Below, piece after piece: positions 37,294 to 46,174 of a DNA stretch of 64,000 nt. The stretch is taken from positions 409,988-473,987 of the forward strand of contig JAACJU010000001.1 of assembly GCA_021378565.1 (NCBI GenBank), written 5' to 3'. The translations under genes were made by a program, and so were the position numbers. Source of the DNA: Arcobacter sp. LC1. GTDB taxonomy: Bacteria > Campylobacterota > Campylobacteria > Campylobacterales > Arcobacteraceae. The stretch's first letter is position 1; the number at the start of each line of letters is the position of its first letter. The notes under the pieces are model-generated. The model saw nothing but the letters and a program-made list of their open reading frames with translations. It had not been told where the DNA came from and searched no databases.

Positions 37294-38214
37294 ATGAAAA
37301 ATTTGATTTTAGTAATATTTTTGAGCTTTGCAGGTTTTGCAAGTTTTTTACAAGCAAGCTATATAGGAACTTGCAAAAATTATCAGGGCTTTAGCAAAAA
37401 TCCAAGGGGCAAATCTCCACCTGTCAATATTCTAATAAAAAGTTTACAAGGCTATCACTTTGAAAATAAAATTTCAAAAAAATCTGACCTTTTTAAAAAG
37501 CTAGATTCACTAGAAGAACTTGCTAAAAATAAAGCAGATTTACTTATTTTTTGGAGTTCAAGCTCTAAGTTGGCAAATTTTTCTATCTTAGCAAAAAAAT
37601 TAAACAAATTAAATATCTCAACTTGTTCACTAGATTTAAGCACTATTTCTTCTTATCCCCAAGCTTATAAAATTTTAGGCAAAATATTTAAAAAAGAAAA
37701 AAGAGCAAAAAAACTAGCAAGCTTTATCAGTGAAAAAATAAGATTATTAAAAAAATATAAAAATAAAGTTCCAAAATCAAAGCAACTTAGTGTTTATTTT
37801 GCAAGAGGAAATGATGGTTTAGGAAGTGTTTGCAAAGATTCTATACATTCTGAAACTATAAAATTAATAGGTGCAAAAAACCCAATAGAATGTCCAAAAC
37901 TAAAAAATATGAAGATTAGAATAAATTTTGAAAATCTTCTTCTTATTAATCCTGATATTATAATTACAGCAAATAAAATTTTTTATAAAAACTTTTTTAA
38001 ACAAAATAAATATAAATTTTTAAAAGCAAGAAAAAATAAAAGAATATTTTTAATACCTACAAAACCTATAAATTATCTTGATAGCCCTCCTTCATTTTTT
38101 AAAATACTAGGAGTTTTCTGGCTAGGTCAAAAAGTATATCCTAAATATTTTAACTATGATTATAAAAAAATAAAAAAAGATTTTGATAGCTTATTTTTGA
38201 AAATACGAACATAA
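37294..38214 (+). CDS. Periplasmic binding protein of the FecCD-type importer
   Basis: 306 residues. A Sec signal (1 to about 22, ending LQA) is followed by a class III helical-backbone binding-protein fold (LEELAKNKADLLIFWSSSSK, QAYKILGKIFKKEKRAKKLASF, LLINPDIIITANKIFYKNFF). It is unusually basic (Lys-rich), has Cys residues in the YIGTCKNYQG and VCKDSIHSE stretches, and lacks the motifs of known haem or cobalamin binders. I start at ATG 37294, which has AAAAAGG upstream and begins the signal peptide. Confidence 0.86.
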   Translation: MKNLILVIFLSFAGFASFLQASYIGTCKNYQGFSKNPRGKSPPVNILIKSLQGYHFENKISKKSDLFKKLDSLEELAKNKADLLIFWSSSSKLANFSILAKKLNKLNISTCSLDLSTISSYPQAYKILGKIFKKEKRAKKLASFISEKIRLLKKYKNKVPKSKQLSVYFARGNDGLGSVCKDSIHSETIKLIGAKNPIECPKLKNMKIRINFENLLLINPDIIITANKIFYKNFFKQNKYKFLKARKNKRIFLIPTKPINYLDSPPSFFKILGVFWLGQKVYPKYFNYDYKKIKKDFDSLFLKIRT

Positions 38215-38224
38215 AAGGAAATAA

Positions 38225-38986
38225 ATGAATAAATATAAAACTTACATAAGTATAGATGATACGGATGAAATAGGATACCCAAAATCAACAGGGCAAATAA
38301 GTGGAGAAATTCGTGATTTTGTTGAGCAAAACTTTTCAAAATGTGAGGTTATCACAAGACATCAACTTTTTATCCACGAAGACATACCTTATACTTCGCA
38401 CAATAGTTCTATGTGTTTTATAAGCTATTTAGATGAAAAAGAAAAACTCAAAGTGCTTGAATTTATGAAAAAGCATATAGAGCAAAATTGTGCGCCTAGT
38501 TCGCAAGCTGGAATTTGTATAGCTTTTGAAAAAGATTTTACTTCCAAAGATGAGCTTATAAACTTTGGGCTAGATGCTAAGAAAAAAGTATTAACTAAAG
38601 CTGAGGCTTATGATATGGCAAAAAAACAAAACATTCATCTTAGTGAGCATAAAAATGCAGGTGCTGGAGTGATTGGTGCTTTAGCAGGAGTCGCTTTAAG
38701 ACTTTATGGTTTTGACGGAAGAGTAAAAGGAGTTATCAAAACAAAAGCTAAAATTTTGAGTTTAAAAGAAGTTTTAAACTTAAAAAATGTAGAAATTATA
38801 AAGGACATTGATTCTAAAAAAGAGCTAGATTTAGATTTGGCATTCAGAGTAAATCCAAATATAAAACTACATATTCAAGACAAGCTAAAAGCAGTTTATT
38901 TAAACCACAAAAGCACAATCTTGGTAAGAAAAATAAGTGAAGATAAGTACCAAAATTTAAGCATTGATGAGTTAAGGAGTTATTAA
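38225..38986 (+). CDS. TiaS-like protein (IDDTD domain) in the uptake operon
   Basis: 253 residues. The N terminus YISIDDTDEIGYPKSTGQIS matches the IDDTD metal/nucleotide motif of archaeal TiaS (tRNA-Ile2 agmatidine synthase) and of methanogenesis-marker-11-like proteins. Central GAGVIGALAGVALRLYGFDGR also resembles that superfamily. The zinc-ribbon and OB parts of real TiaS are absent, and bacteria use TilS lysidine at that position, so tRNA agmatidine synthesis is unlikely. It is 10 bp after the binding-protein gene and abuts the small Cys gene. A role in processing the imported ligand or cofactor is inference. Confidence 0.72.
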   Translation: MNKYKTYISIDDTDEIGYPKSTGQISGEIRDFVEQNFSKCEVITRHQLFIHEDIPYTSHNSSMCFISYLDEKEKLKVLEFMKKHIEQNCAPSSQAGICIAFEKDFTSKDELINFGLDAKKKVLTKAEAYDMAKKQNIHLSEHKNAGAGVIGALAGVALRLYGFDGRVKGVIKTKAKILSLKEVLNLKNVEIIKDIDSKKELDLDLAFRVNPNIKLHIQDKLKAVYLNHKSTILVRKISEDKYQNLSIDELRSY

Positions 38987-39208
38987 ATGTTTGATGAAAA
39001 ATATTTCACAAAAGAATCAAAACAAATTATTTTTAAATACGGAAGAAATGATTATAAAAAAGCAGAAGAAAAAGGCACAAGATGCAAAGATTTTATTCTT
39101 GATGCTGATGAAGATGAATTAGTTACAAGCACAAAATTTAATACTTGCTATAACTGTTTATTTAGAAGATGGAGCAAAACAAGCTTTACTTGCTTGAAAC
39201 AAAACTAA
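38987..39208 (+). CDS. 73-residue Cys-rich protein of the uptake operon
   Basis: Soluble protein with four Cys: RCKDF near 32, CYNC near 54-57 and FTCLKQN near 70. The last part (FNTCYNCLFRRWSKTSFTCL) looks like a small metal-binding knuckle. The ATG directly follows the stop of the TiaS-like gene, indicating co-translation. It might provide the zinc part that the TiaS-like protein lacks (inference). The stop codon lies inside a hairpin. Confidence 0.68.
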   Translation: MFDEKYFTKESKQIIFKYGRNDYKKAEEKGTRCKDFILDADEDELVTSTKFNTCYNCLFRRWSKTSFTCLKQN

Positions 39209-39222
39209 GCCAAAAAGCTTAG
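39205..39222. terminator. Terminator at the end of the uptake operon
   Basis: CTAAGC/GCTTAG 6-bp stem with CAAAAA loop, overlapping the stop codon of the 73-residue gene and followed by T-rich sequence on the plus strand; convergent with the receptor gene ending at 39265. Confidence 0.45.
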
Positions 39223-39264
39223 CTCCATTTATAAATTTATTTTCTTATTTTTTTATTGTAAGTC

Positions 39265-41271
39265 TTAAAAATTATAAGTTAATTTAGCGTAATATTCTCT
39301 ACCACTTTCAGGATACCCAAGTCTGTAAGAATAATCTTCATCACTTAAATTTTCAGCTCCTAAGACAAAATTTAAATCTTTTGAATATGTATATTTTAAG
39401 CTAACATCAGCTTTAAAAATACCTGGCAGTTTTTCATAGCTAGTGATGGTAGTGCCACCACCACCGCCTCCTCCGCCGCCACCTTTTTTCTTTTTAGAAA
39501 TTTTAGTGCTTTTTTTAGGTGCTTTGCTATCTTTTTTTGACATAATATCGTTAGCATAAGATACATCACCGCCAAAAGTAAATTTATAAAAGCTGTAATA
39601 GGCAAATAAATGGATTTCATTTTTTGGAACATCTGTTACATAATCTGTGCCAACTTTATTTATATCTGTGTAAGTATAATTAGCTCCTGATTCAATAGTA
39701 TCACTAGCATATTTTATACTTGCTTCAAAACCTTTGTAATGCTCTGTTCCACTATTTTGACTTTGCTCTACGGTGCTATTATAATCTTTTGAAATAATAG
39801 GATTTTGAACATTTATATAAAAAATATCCCCATCAACTGCTAGATTATCTGTGATTTTAGCCTTATGTCCTAGTTCAAAATGTCTAGCAAGCTCAGCTTT
39901 TAAATCAGGATTTGGAATAGATTTTCCGTGTTTTAAAGAATATCTTTCTTTCATTGAAGGAAGATGAGTTTTTTGCGCTACAGTAAATCTTGTAGTTTGA
40001 TTAGCAAAACTATCATAAAATACTCCGATTTCAGGATTTAAACCATGATTTGATGCAGTGTTTAAAACTTCGTCTGCTGTAGTTGCATAATCAGGTTTTG
40101 TATAATCATAGCTAAGTGCAGTAATTAGTTTTAGCTTTTCATTTGCCTGATAAACATCTTGCGCTTCAAGAGAGAAAACATTATCTTTGTAAGAATCATC
40201 TAATTTTGATATTTCTCTTGTGATTTTGTTGCTATCTTGTTTATAATTTACTCCGACTTTTAAAATATGTTTTTTAAGTGCAAAGTTTGTATAAGAAAAA
40301 CTTGCACCTTGACTATAAGCTTTTGAATCTTCTACCTCACTTAATTTTGTATAAGTATCATCTTTATACATATCTAAAGTATTTGTATAAGAATTTCTAA
40401 AAATCTTAAAATTAAAAGTGCTAGTATTATAAGTTTTATTTGCTATAAAATATAAACTTTGGCTATCCCAAATAGGCCAATCTTGATATTTTACCTTAGC
40501 TAAATCAGTATCAGTAGTCAAAGCTTGTGATTTTTGTGAATCGATTATTCCGTAACCTAAAACATACTCACTATTATCATCAGGAGTAAAACCAGCTTTT
40601 AAATTCATAGTTTTATTTTCTGAGCCACTTCTGTCGATTTGTCCCACACCTTGAGTTTTTGTTGGACTAAAATGTTTTGAAACATTGAAATGCGATCTAT
40701 CATAAATAGTCCCATTTAAACTAAAATAATACTTTTCTTGTTTTGAACCAAGATATATAGTATTTAAATTCATTGCATCATGGAACTTATTATCAAAATT
40801 ACTTTGTGTTGAAAAAGAACCTTCAAAAGCCTTAGTTGGTTTTTTGCTAATTAAATTTATAGTTCCAGCCATAGTGTTTGGACCATAAAAAACTGAAGAA
40901 AAACCTTTAGATATATCAATAGAAGAAAATTGTGTACTTAAAAATCTTGAATAATCAAAATTCCCGTCATAAGGCACAAAAACAGGAATACCATCAATAT
41001 AAACTCCTATTCTTCTAGCATCTAAACCTCGCATAGTTATACTGCTTTCTGCTCTACCACCTTTTTTTACAAAAGAGATTCCAGCTTGTGTACTTAAAAC
41101 TTTTGCCAAATCTTTAGACTCTATTTTTCGTAATTCTTTACTTGTTATTTTACTTGTATCTAAGCTTTTCTTTGCCTTGTCTACTATATTTACTTCGCCT
41201 AAAGTAAAAACCTCGCTAGCAACTAAAGTGCTTGAGATTAAAAGCACTAGGCATAATGCTTGTTTTATCAT
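39265..41271 (-). CDS. TonB-dependent outer-membrane receptor with Lys/Gly10 loop
   Basis: 668 residues. Signal peptide (1-18, ending VAS), plug domain with a TonB-box-like VFTLGEVNIVD, QAGISFVKKGGRAESSITMRG and VYGPNTMAGTINLIS-type motif (FYGPNTMAGTINLIS), then a 22-strand barrel ending in YYAKLTYNF. An unusual loop near residue 605 runs KKSTKISKKKK followed by ten consecutive Gly, encoded by mixed GGC/GGT/GGA codons at 39454-39483. This lysine- and glycine-rich loop may bind an anionic ligand. Convergent with the tonB operon, so both halves of the uptake system are here. Confidence 0.92.
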   Translation of the reverse strand: MIKQALCLVLLISSTLVASEVFTLGEVNIVDKAKKSLDTSKITSKELRKIESKDLAKVLSTQAGISFVKKGGRAESSITMRGLDARRIGVYIDGIPVFVPYDGNFDYSRFLSTQFSSIDISKGFSSVFYGPNTMAGTINLISKKPTKAFEGSFSTQSNFDNKFHDAMNLNTIYLGSKQEKYYFSLNGTIYDRSHFNVSKHFSPTKTQGVGQIDRSGSENKTMNLKAGFTPDDNSEYVLGYGIIDSQKSQALTTDTDLAKVKYQDWPIWDSQSLYFIANKTYNTSTFNFKIFRNSYTNTLDMYKDDTYTKLSEVEDSKAYSQGASFSYTNFALKKHILKVGVNYKQDSNKITREISKLDDSYKDNVFSLEAQDVYQANEKLKLITALSYDYTKPDYATTADEVLNTASNHGLNPEIGVFYDSFANQTTRFTVAQKTHLPSMKERYSLKHGKSIPNPDLKAELARHFELGHKAKITDNLAVDGDIFYINVQNPIISKDYNSTVEQSQNSGTEHYKGFEASIKYASDTIESGANYTYTDINKVGTDYVTDVPKNEIHLFAYYSFYKFTFGGDVSYANDIMSKKDSKAPKKSTKISKKKKGGGGGGGGGGTTITSYEKLPGIFKADVSLKYTYSKDLNFVLGAENLSDEDYSYRLGYPESGREYYAKLTYNF

Positions 41272-41294
41272 TTCTATCCTTTTTATTTTTGGGA

Positions 41295-41300
41295 ATTATA
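41295..41300 (-). promoter_or_regulatory. -10 box of the TonB-dependent receptor
   Basis: TATAAT on the minus strand, about 24 bp before the start codon; the SD is AAAGGA. Confidence 0.5.
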
Positions 41301-41302
41301 AC

Positions 41303-41324
41303 GAAAATATTAATAATCAATTTC
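41303..41324 (-). promoter_or_regulatory. Possible Fur-type site upstream of the receptor
   Basis: GAAATTGATTATTAATATTT followed by TC: outer GAAA/TTTC is a perfect palindrome and 7 of 11 half-site positions match, just upstream of the -10. This is only weakly like the Fur consensus. Confidence 0.25.
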
Positions 41325-41456
41325 AAAAATAAGAAGTAAAAAAAAGATTTTGGTAAAGCTAAAGTTTTATGCAAATTTTGCATAAAATGCATAAAACGCT
41401 TAGAAAAAGTTTAATCTAAGTTATTGAAATAAGTTTTTAAAATACTTTTACTCTAC

Positions 41457-41472
41457 CCTAGCCTAAGCTAGG
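41457..41472. terminator. Hairpin after the oxygenase remnant
   Basis: CCTAGC/GCTAGG, 6-bp stem with a 4-base loop, 26 bp beyond the end of the oxygenase remnant. T-rich sequence follows on the plus strand. Confidence 0.35.
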
Positions 41473-41497
41473 ATAAAATTTTTATTCTTCTATTTTT

Positions 41498-42092
41498 TTA
41501 TTCTCTACCATAAAAAATATTTCTAGTATGCTTTGTAATTGTTTTATTAGGCTCAGTCGAATAAGCCAAAACAGTTATCAAGCGAGGTTCTTTTCCAATA
41601 GTTGGAGTTACTCTATGCACAGAATATCTACCTCTAAAAAATGCCAGAGTTCCAGCACTTTGATTCAATACTTGAACTTTTTTATTTTCACCTTTTAGTG
41701 TTTTATCAAGCTCATCATAATTTTCGTTATCTTTACTCCTTAGCCAAGGAACATACTCAAAAGTTCCGCCCTTTTTTGCAGGCTGAAGCATTAAAGTTAT
41801 TGAAAAATCACAATTATCGTAATGCCAATTAAGCCCTTGCCCTTCTTCATTTACATTTATATTGATTGGGCTAAGACTATCAATATATGGATAAATATTT
41901 TCAACTCCAGTAACTTGTGAAATAAATTTCTTAAATGGCTCCCACTCATAAAGTATATGCAAAAGGTTTTCTTTTGGATGTTTATCATCATTTTCGATTA
42001 AATAAGTGTTATGATTATTTTTACAATAGTAAATTCATCAAATTTTTTCTTTAGATTTTTTAAAACAACAGCTCTACCCTCTTAAAAAAGGG
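41498..42092 (-). pseudogene. 2-oxoglutarate/Fe(II) dioxygenase remnant, 5' truncated and frameshifted
   Basis: The C-terminal about 170 residues of an HalD/ArpA-like dioxygenase. The fold core is intact: NWHYDNCDFSITLMLQP with the HxD metal pair, GTLAFFRGRYSVHRVTP with the distal His, RLITVLAYS with the oxoglutarate Arg. A full protein of this family is about 250 residues. Codons stay open upstream to 42034, where two TGA stops end the frame; a second frame (FDEFTIVK...) continues to about 42092 and joins if an A is added or lost in the A5 run at 42018-42022. Beyond lies the betaine-type transporter, so the rest is gone. Confidence 0.6.
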
Positions 42093-42096
42093 GAGA
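42072..42096 (-). terminator. Possible terminator of the BCCT transporter gene
   Basis: Minus strand CTCCCC...GAGGG..GAG, an imperfect hairpin just after the stop at 42101. Imperfect, so only tentative. Confidence 0.25.
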
Positions 42097-42100
42097 AAAA

Positions 42101-43702
42101 TTAAGACACTATAGTTTGATCTTTGCTATAAGTCGAACTACTATTATCACTATTTTTTGCAAACACTTTATATGCTGCAATAACAACTAAAATAAAATAA
42201 ATTAAGACAAGTGCAGAAGCTGCTGAAGCTAAGTATTTTATACCTTCAATTCCTTGTTTACCTGCACCATAAACCACCATAGTATATGCAATTACACCAA
42301 TCAAGATACCCCAAATTGCTCTTAAGAATTTTGGAGAACTATCATCACCTTTTGTGTGGTCAGAATGGCTTTGTTTTACACAAACTGAAGCAATTATTGA
42401 AGATAGTGAATCTGCTGCTGTTGCGTATGATAAAATAAATACTATAAAAACGATTGGAATTAATACGCTTGAAAATGGAAAATGCTTTAAAAATAACCAA
42501 AGAGCAGCAAAAGCACCATTGTCTTTAATCATTTGAACCAAGTTTACCCCATCGTGAAGTTGCCAATCAATAGCAGTTGCTCCCCATATTCCAAACCATA
42601 AAAGTCCAAATACAGCAGGTAAAATCCAATTTATGATTAAAAATTCTTTAATTGTTCTACCATAAGAAATCTTAGCTAAGAATAATCCCATTAAAGGTGC
42701 GTAAGCTATCCAAATAGCCCAGTCAAACATAGTCCACCAAGTAACAAGAGCTTCACCACCCATATTTTTAGCGTCCAAACTCCATCCAAAGAAATGATTA
42801 AGCCAATATCCAATAGCAGTAGTCGAAAGGTTCATAATATAATCAGTTGGTCCAACTATGAAGATTAAAATTGCTAAAGCATAAAATAAAAAAGCATTTG
42901 TAGAAGCTAGAGTCTTAACGCCTCTTTTAAATCCAGTCATTGAAGAAGTTATAAAAGTTCCTACGATAATAACTGCTATGATTTGTAAAACTGCATGGTT
43001 TGTGTGTATGCCATAAACTGTTTGTAAACCTGAGCTTAAAAGTGTTAAGCCCTCACCTAATCCAGAAGCTAGTCCTAGAGCGATTGAAAGCAAAGAAATT
43101 ATATCAATAATAGAAATAACTATTTTATTATCAGCCCACCTACCAATAACAGGTCTAATAGCTGAAACCAAAGAAAAAGTTTGTCCTTTATTAAAATGCA
43201 TATAAGCTATCATAAGTCCAACGACTGAATACATAGCGTATGGGAAAAAAGTCCAATTATAAAAACATCTTGCTAAAGCAAAAACACTAGCTTCTCTTCC
43301 CATAGGTGCAAAGCCTTGATTTGCGATTTCTCCGTAAATATTACCTAGATAAATAATAGGTTCATTTACTGAGTAAGTTACAACACCTGTCGCTATACCG
43401 CCTGTTAGTGCCATTGCAAAAGTTGTTAAAAAGTTAAAATTTGGCTTTGCATTTTTACCACCTATTTTTATTTTTCCAAATTTAGAGAAAAATACAAAAA
43501 TAGTAATCGATAAGCAAGATAAGGCAAGTAATTGGTACAACCAACCAAACTTCAATAATGTAAAATTGAAAATACTTTTTGAAACATCAACCATTAATTT
43601 GTTATCCACTAAACCTATAACTACAGCTAATAATATTAAACCTAACGAGGGGACAAAAACAGCCCAATTCATCTGAAACTTTCCGTTCTCACTTTGCGAC
43701 AT
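42101..43702 (-). CDS. BCCT-family betaine/choline/carnitine transporter
   Basis: 533-residue, twelve-span importer of quaternary amines. BCCT core motifs are present: GGIATGVVTYSVNEPI, MYSVVGLMIAYMHFN, the SVTGFKRGVKTLASTN-type block (MTGFKRGVKTLASTNAF), and the tryptophan-box-like WTMFDWAIWIAYAPLMGLFLAKISYGRTIKEF. There is a short Ser-rich C terminus. It could bring in betaine as an osmoprotectant or choline/carnitine for respiration. A 238-bp upstream gap before it is AT-rich with a promoter presumably near 43720. Confidence 0.92.
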   Translation of the reverse strand: MSQSENGKFQMNWAVFVPSLGLILLAVVIGLVDNKLMVDVSKSIFNFTLLKFGWLYQLLALSCLSITIFVFFSKFGKIKIGGKNAKPNFNFLTTFAMALTGGIATGVVTYSVNEPIIYLGNIYGEIANQGFAPMGREASVFALARCFYNWTFFPYAMYSVVGLMIAYMHFNKGQTFSLVSAIRPVIGRWADNKIVISIIDIISLLSIALGLASGLGEGLTLLSSGLQTVYGIHTNHAVLQIIAVIIVGTFITSSMTGFKRGVKTLASTNAFLFYALAILIFIVGPTDYIMNLSTTAIGYWLNHFFGWSLDAKNMGGEALVTWWTMFDWAIWIAYAPLMGLFLAKISYGRTIKEFLIINWILPAVFGLLWFGIWGATAIDWQLHDGVNLVQMIKDNGAFAALWLFLKHFPFSSVLIPIVFIVFILSYATAADSLSSIIASVCVKQSHSDHTKGDDSSPKFLRAIWGILIGVIAYTMVVYGAGKQGIEGIKYLASAASALVLIYFILVVIAAYKVFAKNSDNSSSTYSKDQTIVS

Positions 43703-43940
43703 TCATTACCTTTTTGTTTTGTTTAATATCTTTTAATATATTAAACTTTGGATATATTTCAAAAATAAACAGTAATATACAAACAGCTTAAATCATTACT
43801 AATTTAAGCAATATTTGAAAAGTTTATTAATAAAATAATATTTTAAAAATTTGATTAGTTTAGCTTAGTCTAAAAAATATAACGCCAAAAGCTATAATAA
43901 TAAAATCTTATTATATATATTTAACAAAAACTAGCTTAAA

Positions 43941-44543
43941 CTATTCAAAACTTTCAAGTAAAATACTTAAAAGTTTTAGTGCTTTTGCCCTATGCGATAA
44001 TTGCCTTTTTATATTTGGACTAAGTTCGCCTAAAGTTTTATTGTAGCCTTTAGGGATAAAAATACTATCATAGCCAAAGCCATTAGAGCCTTGCATTTTA
44101 TTACAAACTTTTCCGTGCATTTTTCCGTGCACACTAAATTCTTTTGTTTTATAGATAAAAGCTAGGCAAACAGTATAAAAAGCTTCACTACTTTTAAGAT
44201 TTTTTTCTTTTAGTTTTTTTATTACTTTTTCATTATTTTGCTTATCACTTGCATTAATTCCTGCGTATCTTGCACTATAAATATTAGGCTCATTTGCTAA
44301 ATCTTTTATACTAATGCCACTATCATCAGCTAAAATAAGCATATCATCTTCAAAACAAGCCCCACTTTTAAGTGCTTTTGTAACTGCTCTTACTTTTATA
44401 AAAGCATTTTGCTTAAAACTATTGCCATTTTCTTCTATGAAAAAGCTAGGAATAAAATCAGTATAAGCATAAACTTCCATATTTAGTAACTCTTTAAATT
44501 CTTTGATTTTTCCCTTATTTTGTGAGGCTAATATTATTTTCAT
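43941..44543 (-). CDS. rdgB: dITP/XTP pyrophosphatase
   Basis: House-cleaning hydrolase of non-canonical purine NTPs (HAM1/RdgB). IILASQNKGKIKEFKELL at the N terminus, ILADDSGISIKDL, the YSARYAG and SNGFGYDSIFIPKGYNKTLGEL blocks, and LSHRAKALKLL are all present. Length 200. Divergent from the MFS gene; AAGGA is upstream of its ATG. This rdgB-MFS pair is conserved in Campylobacter. Confidence 0.94.
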   Translation of the reverse strand: MKIILASQNKGKIKEFKELLNMEVYAYTDFIPSFFIEENGNSFKQNAFIKVRAVTKALKSGACFEDDMLILADDSGISIKDLANEPNIYSARYAGINASDKQNNEKVIKKLKEKNLKSSEAFYTVCLAFIYKTKEFSVHGKMHGKVCNKMQGSNGFGYDSIFIPKGYNKTLGELSPNIKRQLSHRAKALKLLSILLESFE

Positions 44544-44614
44544 AGTCTTCCTTTAATGCTTATTTAGCAGTTTTAGCATATAATCATAATATTTTAACAC
44601 TAATAGGATTACAT

Positions 44615-45928
44615 ATGTTTAAAACCGTACTACCTCTAAGCTCAATTATTGGGCTTAGATTCTTAGGACTTTTTCTTGTCCTACCTGTAATTTCCATTTA
44701 CGCACTTGATTTAAAGGGCTCAGATACCCTTTTAGTAGGTATTGTTATCGGAGGTTACGCCTTAACTCAAATGATTTTTCAAGTTCCTTTTGGAATAATG
44801 AGCGATAAGCTAGGAAGAAAAGGGACAATCATCACAGGACTTTTACTTTTTTGTATTGGTTCAGTAGTTTGTGCCTTGTCACATGATATTTTTTCTTTAA
44901 TGCTTGGAAGATTTTTGCAAGGTGCAGGAGCTATTGGCGCTGTTGTAACTGCGACTATCTCAGATGTTGTAAAAGAAAATGAAAGAGGAAAAGCAATGAG
45001 CTTAATGGGTGGCACTATTGCTATCTCATTTGCTATTTCTATGATAGCTGGACCAATTGTTTCAGCTTATTTTGGTATTGCTTCTTTGTTTTGGATAACA
45101 GCAGTAGCTGCGCTTATCCCTATTTATGTAACAGTAAAATGGATTCCAGATCCTCCTAAAATTCATCATACTTATAATACAAAATTTAAAGTTTCAAGAA
45201 TTTTAAAAGATGTAAGTATTTTAAAAATGATGTTAAATAACTTCTTGCAAAAAGGGCTTATGACTTTTGCTTTTATGATTATTCCGATTACACTAACCAC
45301 GACTTACCATTGGGAATTTTCTGAACTTTGGAAGGTTTATATGCCTGCGATGGTTGGAGGTCTTATAGTGATGGGGCCAGCTTCGATAATAGCTGAAAAG
45401 TACGGAAGATTTAGAGAAGTTTTAGTTTTAGGAATTATTTGCTTTGGAGTAGCTTATTTCTTCATGGGGAAAACTGCAACTGCAGGACTTTTTGTTACTG
45501 GAGTTGCTATATTTTTTATAGGGGCAAATATGCATGAACCTATAATGCAATCACTTACTTCAAAATTTGCTAAGGTTTATGAACGAGGTGCAGTTTTAGG
45601 AGTCTTTAACTCTTGTGGATATTTAGGTACTTTTATAGGTGGTATTTTAGGTGGGGCATTTTTAGAAAAAATCAATTTAAACCAAATTTCTACTGCTATT
45701 TTAGTTATAGTTGTAATTTGGGCTATTTTAATTGCTACCATGCCAAACCCAGCTAAAAAACGAGCTGCTTATTTGAAATTATCTGATATTTCAAGAGACA
45801 AACTAAGTAAACTGGCTAATAATAATGCAATAGATGAATGGTATATAAACGAAACTGAAGCCATAGCTGTTGTGAAATACAGCGCAGATAAAATCAAACT
45901 TGAAGAAGTAAAAAATCTCTTAAAATAA
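44615..45928 (+). CDS. MFS transporter with C-terminal ferredoxin-like domain (YajR-like)
   Basis: 437 residues: twelve membrane spans (DHA1-type motif A GIMSDKLGRKGTIITGLLL, motif C near 140) and a cytoplasmic C-terminal tail from about 390 (LKLSDISRDKLSKLANNNAIDEWYINETEAIAVVKY) that looks like the YAM domain of E. coli YajR. Probably a proton-driven drug or metabolite exporter. Divergent from rdgB. Confidence 0.9.
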   Translation: MFKTVLPLSSIIGLRFLGLFLVLPVISIYALDLKGSDTLLVGIVIGGYALTQMIFQVPFGIMSDKLGRKGTIITGLLLFCIGSVVCALSHDIFSLMLGRFLQGAGAIGAVVTATISDVVKENERGKAMSLMGGTIAISFAISMIAGPIVSAYFGIASLFWITAVAALIPIYVTVKWIPDPPKIHHTYNTKFKVSRILKDVSILKMMLNNFLQKGLMTFAFMIIPITLTTTYHWEFSELWKVYMPAMVGGLIVMGPASIIAEKYGRFREVLVLGIICFGVAYFFMGKTATAGLFVTGVAIFFIGANMHEPIMQSLTSKFAKVYERGAVLGVFNSCGYLGTFIGGILGGAFLEKINLNQISTAILVIVVIWAILIATMPNPAKKRAAYLKLSDISRDKLSKLANNNAIDEWYINETEAIAVVKYSADKIKLEEVKNLLK

Positions 45929-46174
45929 GTTTTTTTATTGTTTTTAATTTTTTATAAGTCCACTTTGTTTTAAAAAGCAGAGTAGACTTATTCAATTTAC
46001 TTTTTCTTACTTTTATAAAATTTTATTATACTTTTACTATTTAATTCTTATTTTAAAAGCAAGATTGAAATGTAGTATTTGTTATAATTTTAATTATTTA
46101 AGATAAATAATCTAAGTTTCACATTTAAAAAATATTTGATAATATTACAAAATCATCAAGTAAAGCTAAGCTTT

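Noticed and set aside
38225..38986. Calling the IDDTD protein a true tRNA agmatidine synthase
   Set aside because: It lacks the zinc-ribbon and OB parts, and bacteria use lysidine at that tRNA position.
39454..39483. Gly10 run as a phase-variable repeat
   Set aside because: Its codons are mixed GGC/GGT/GGA, so it is not a homopolymer or perfect short repeat able to slip.
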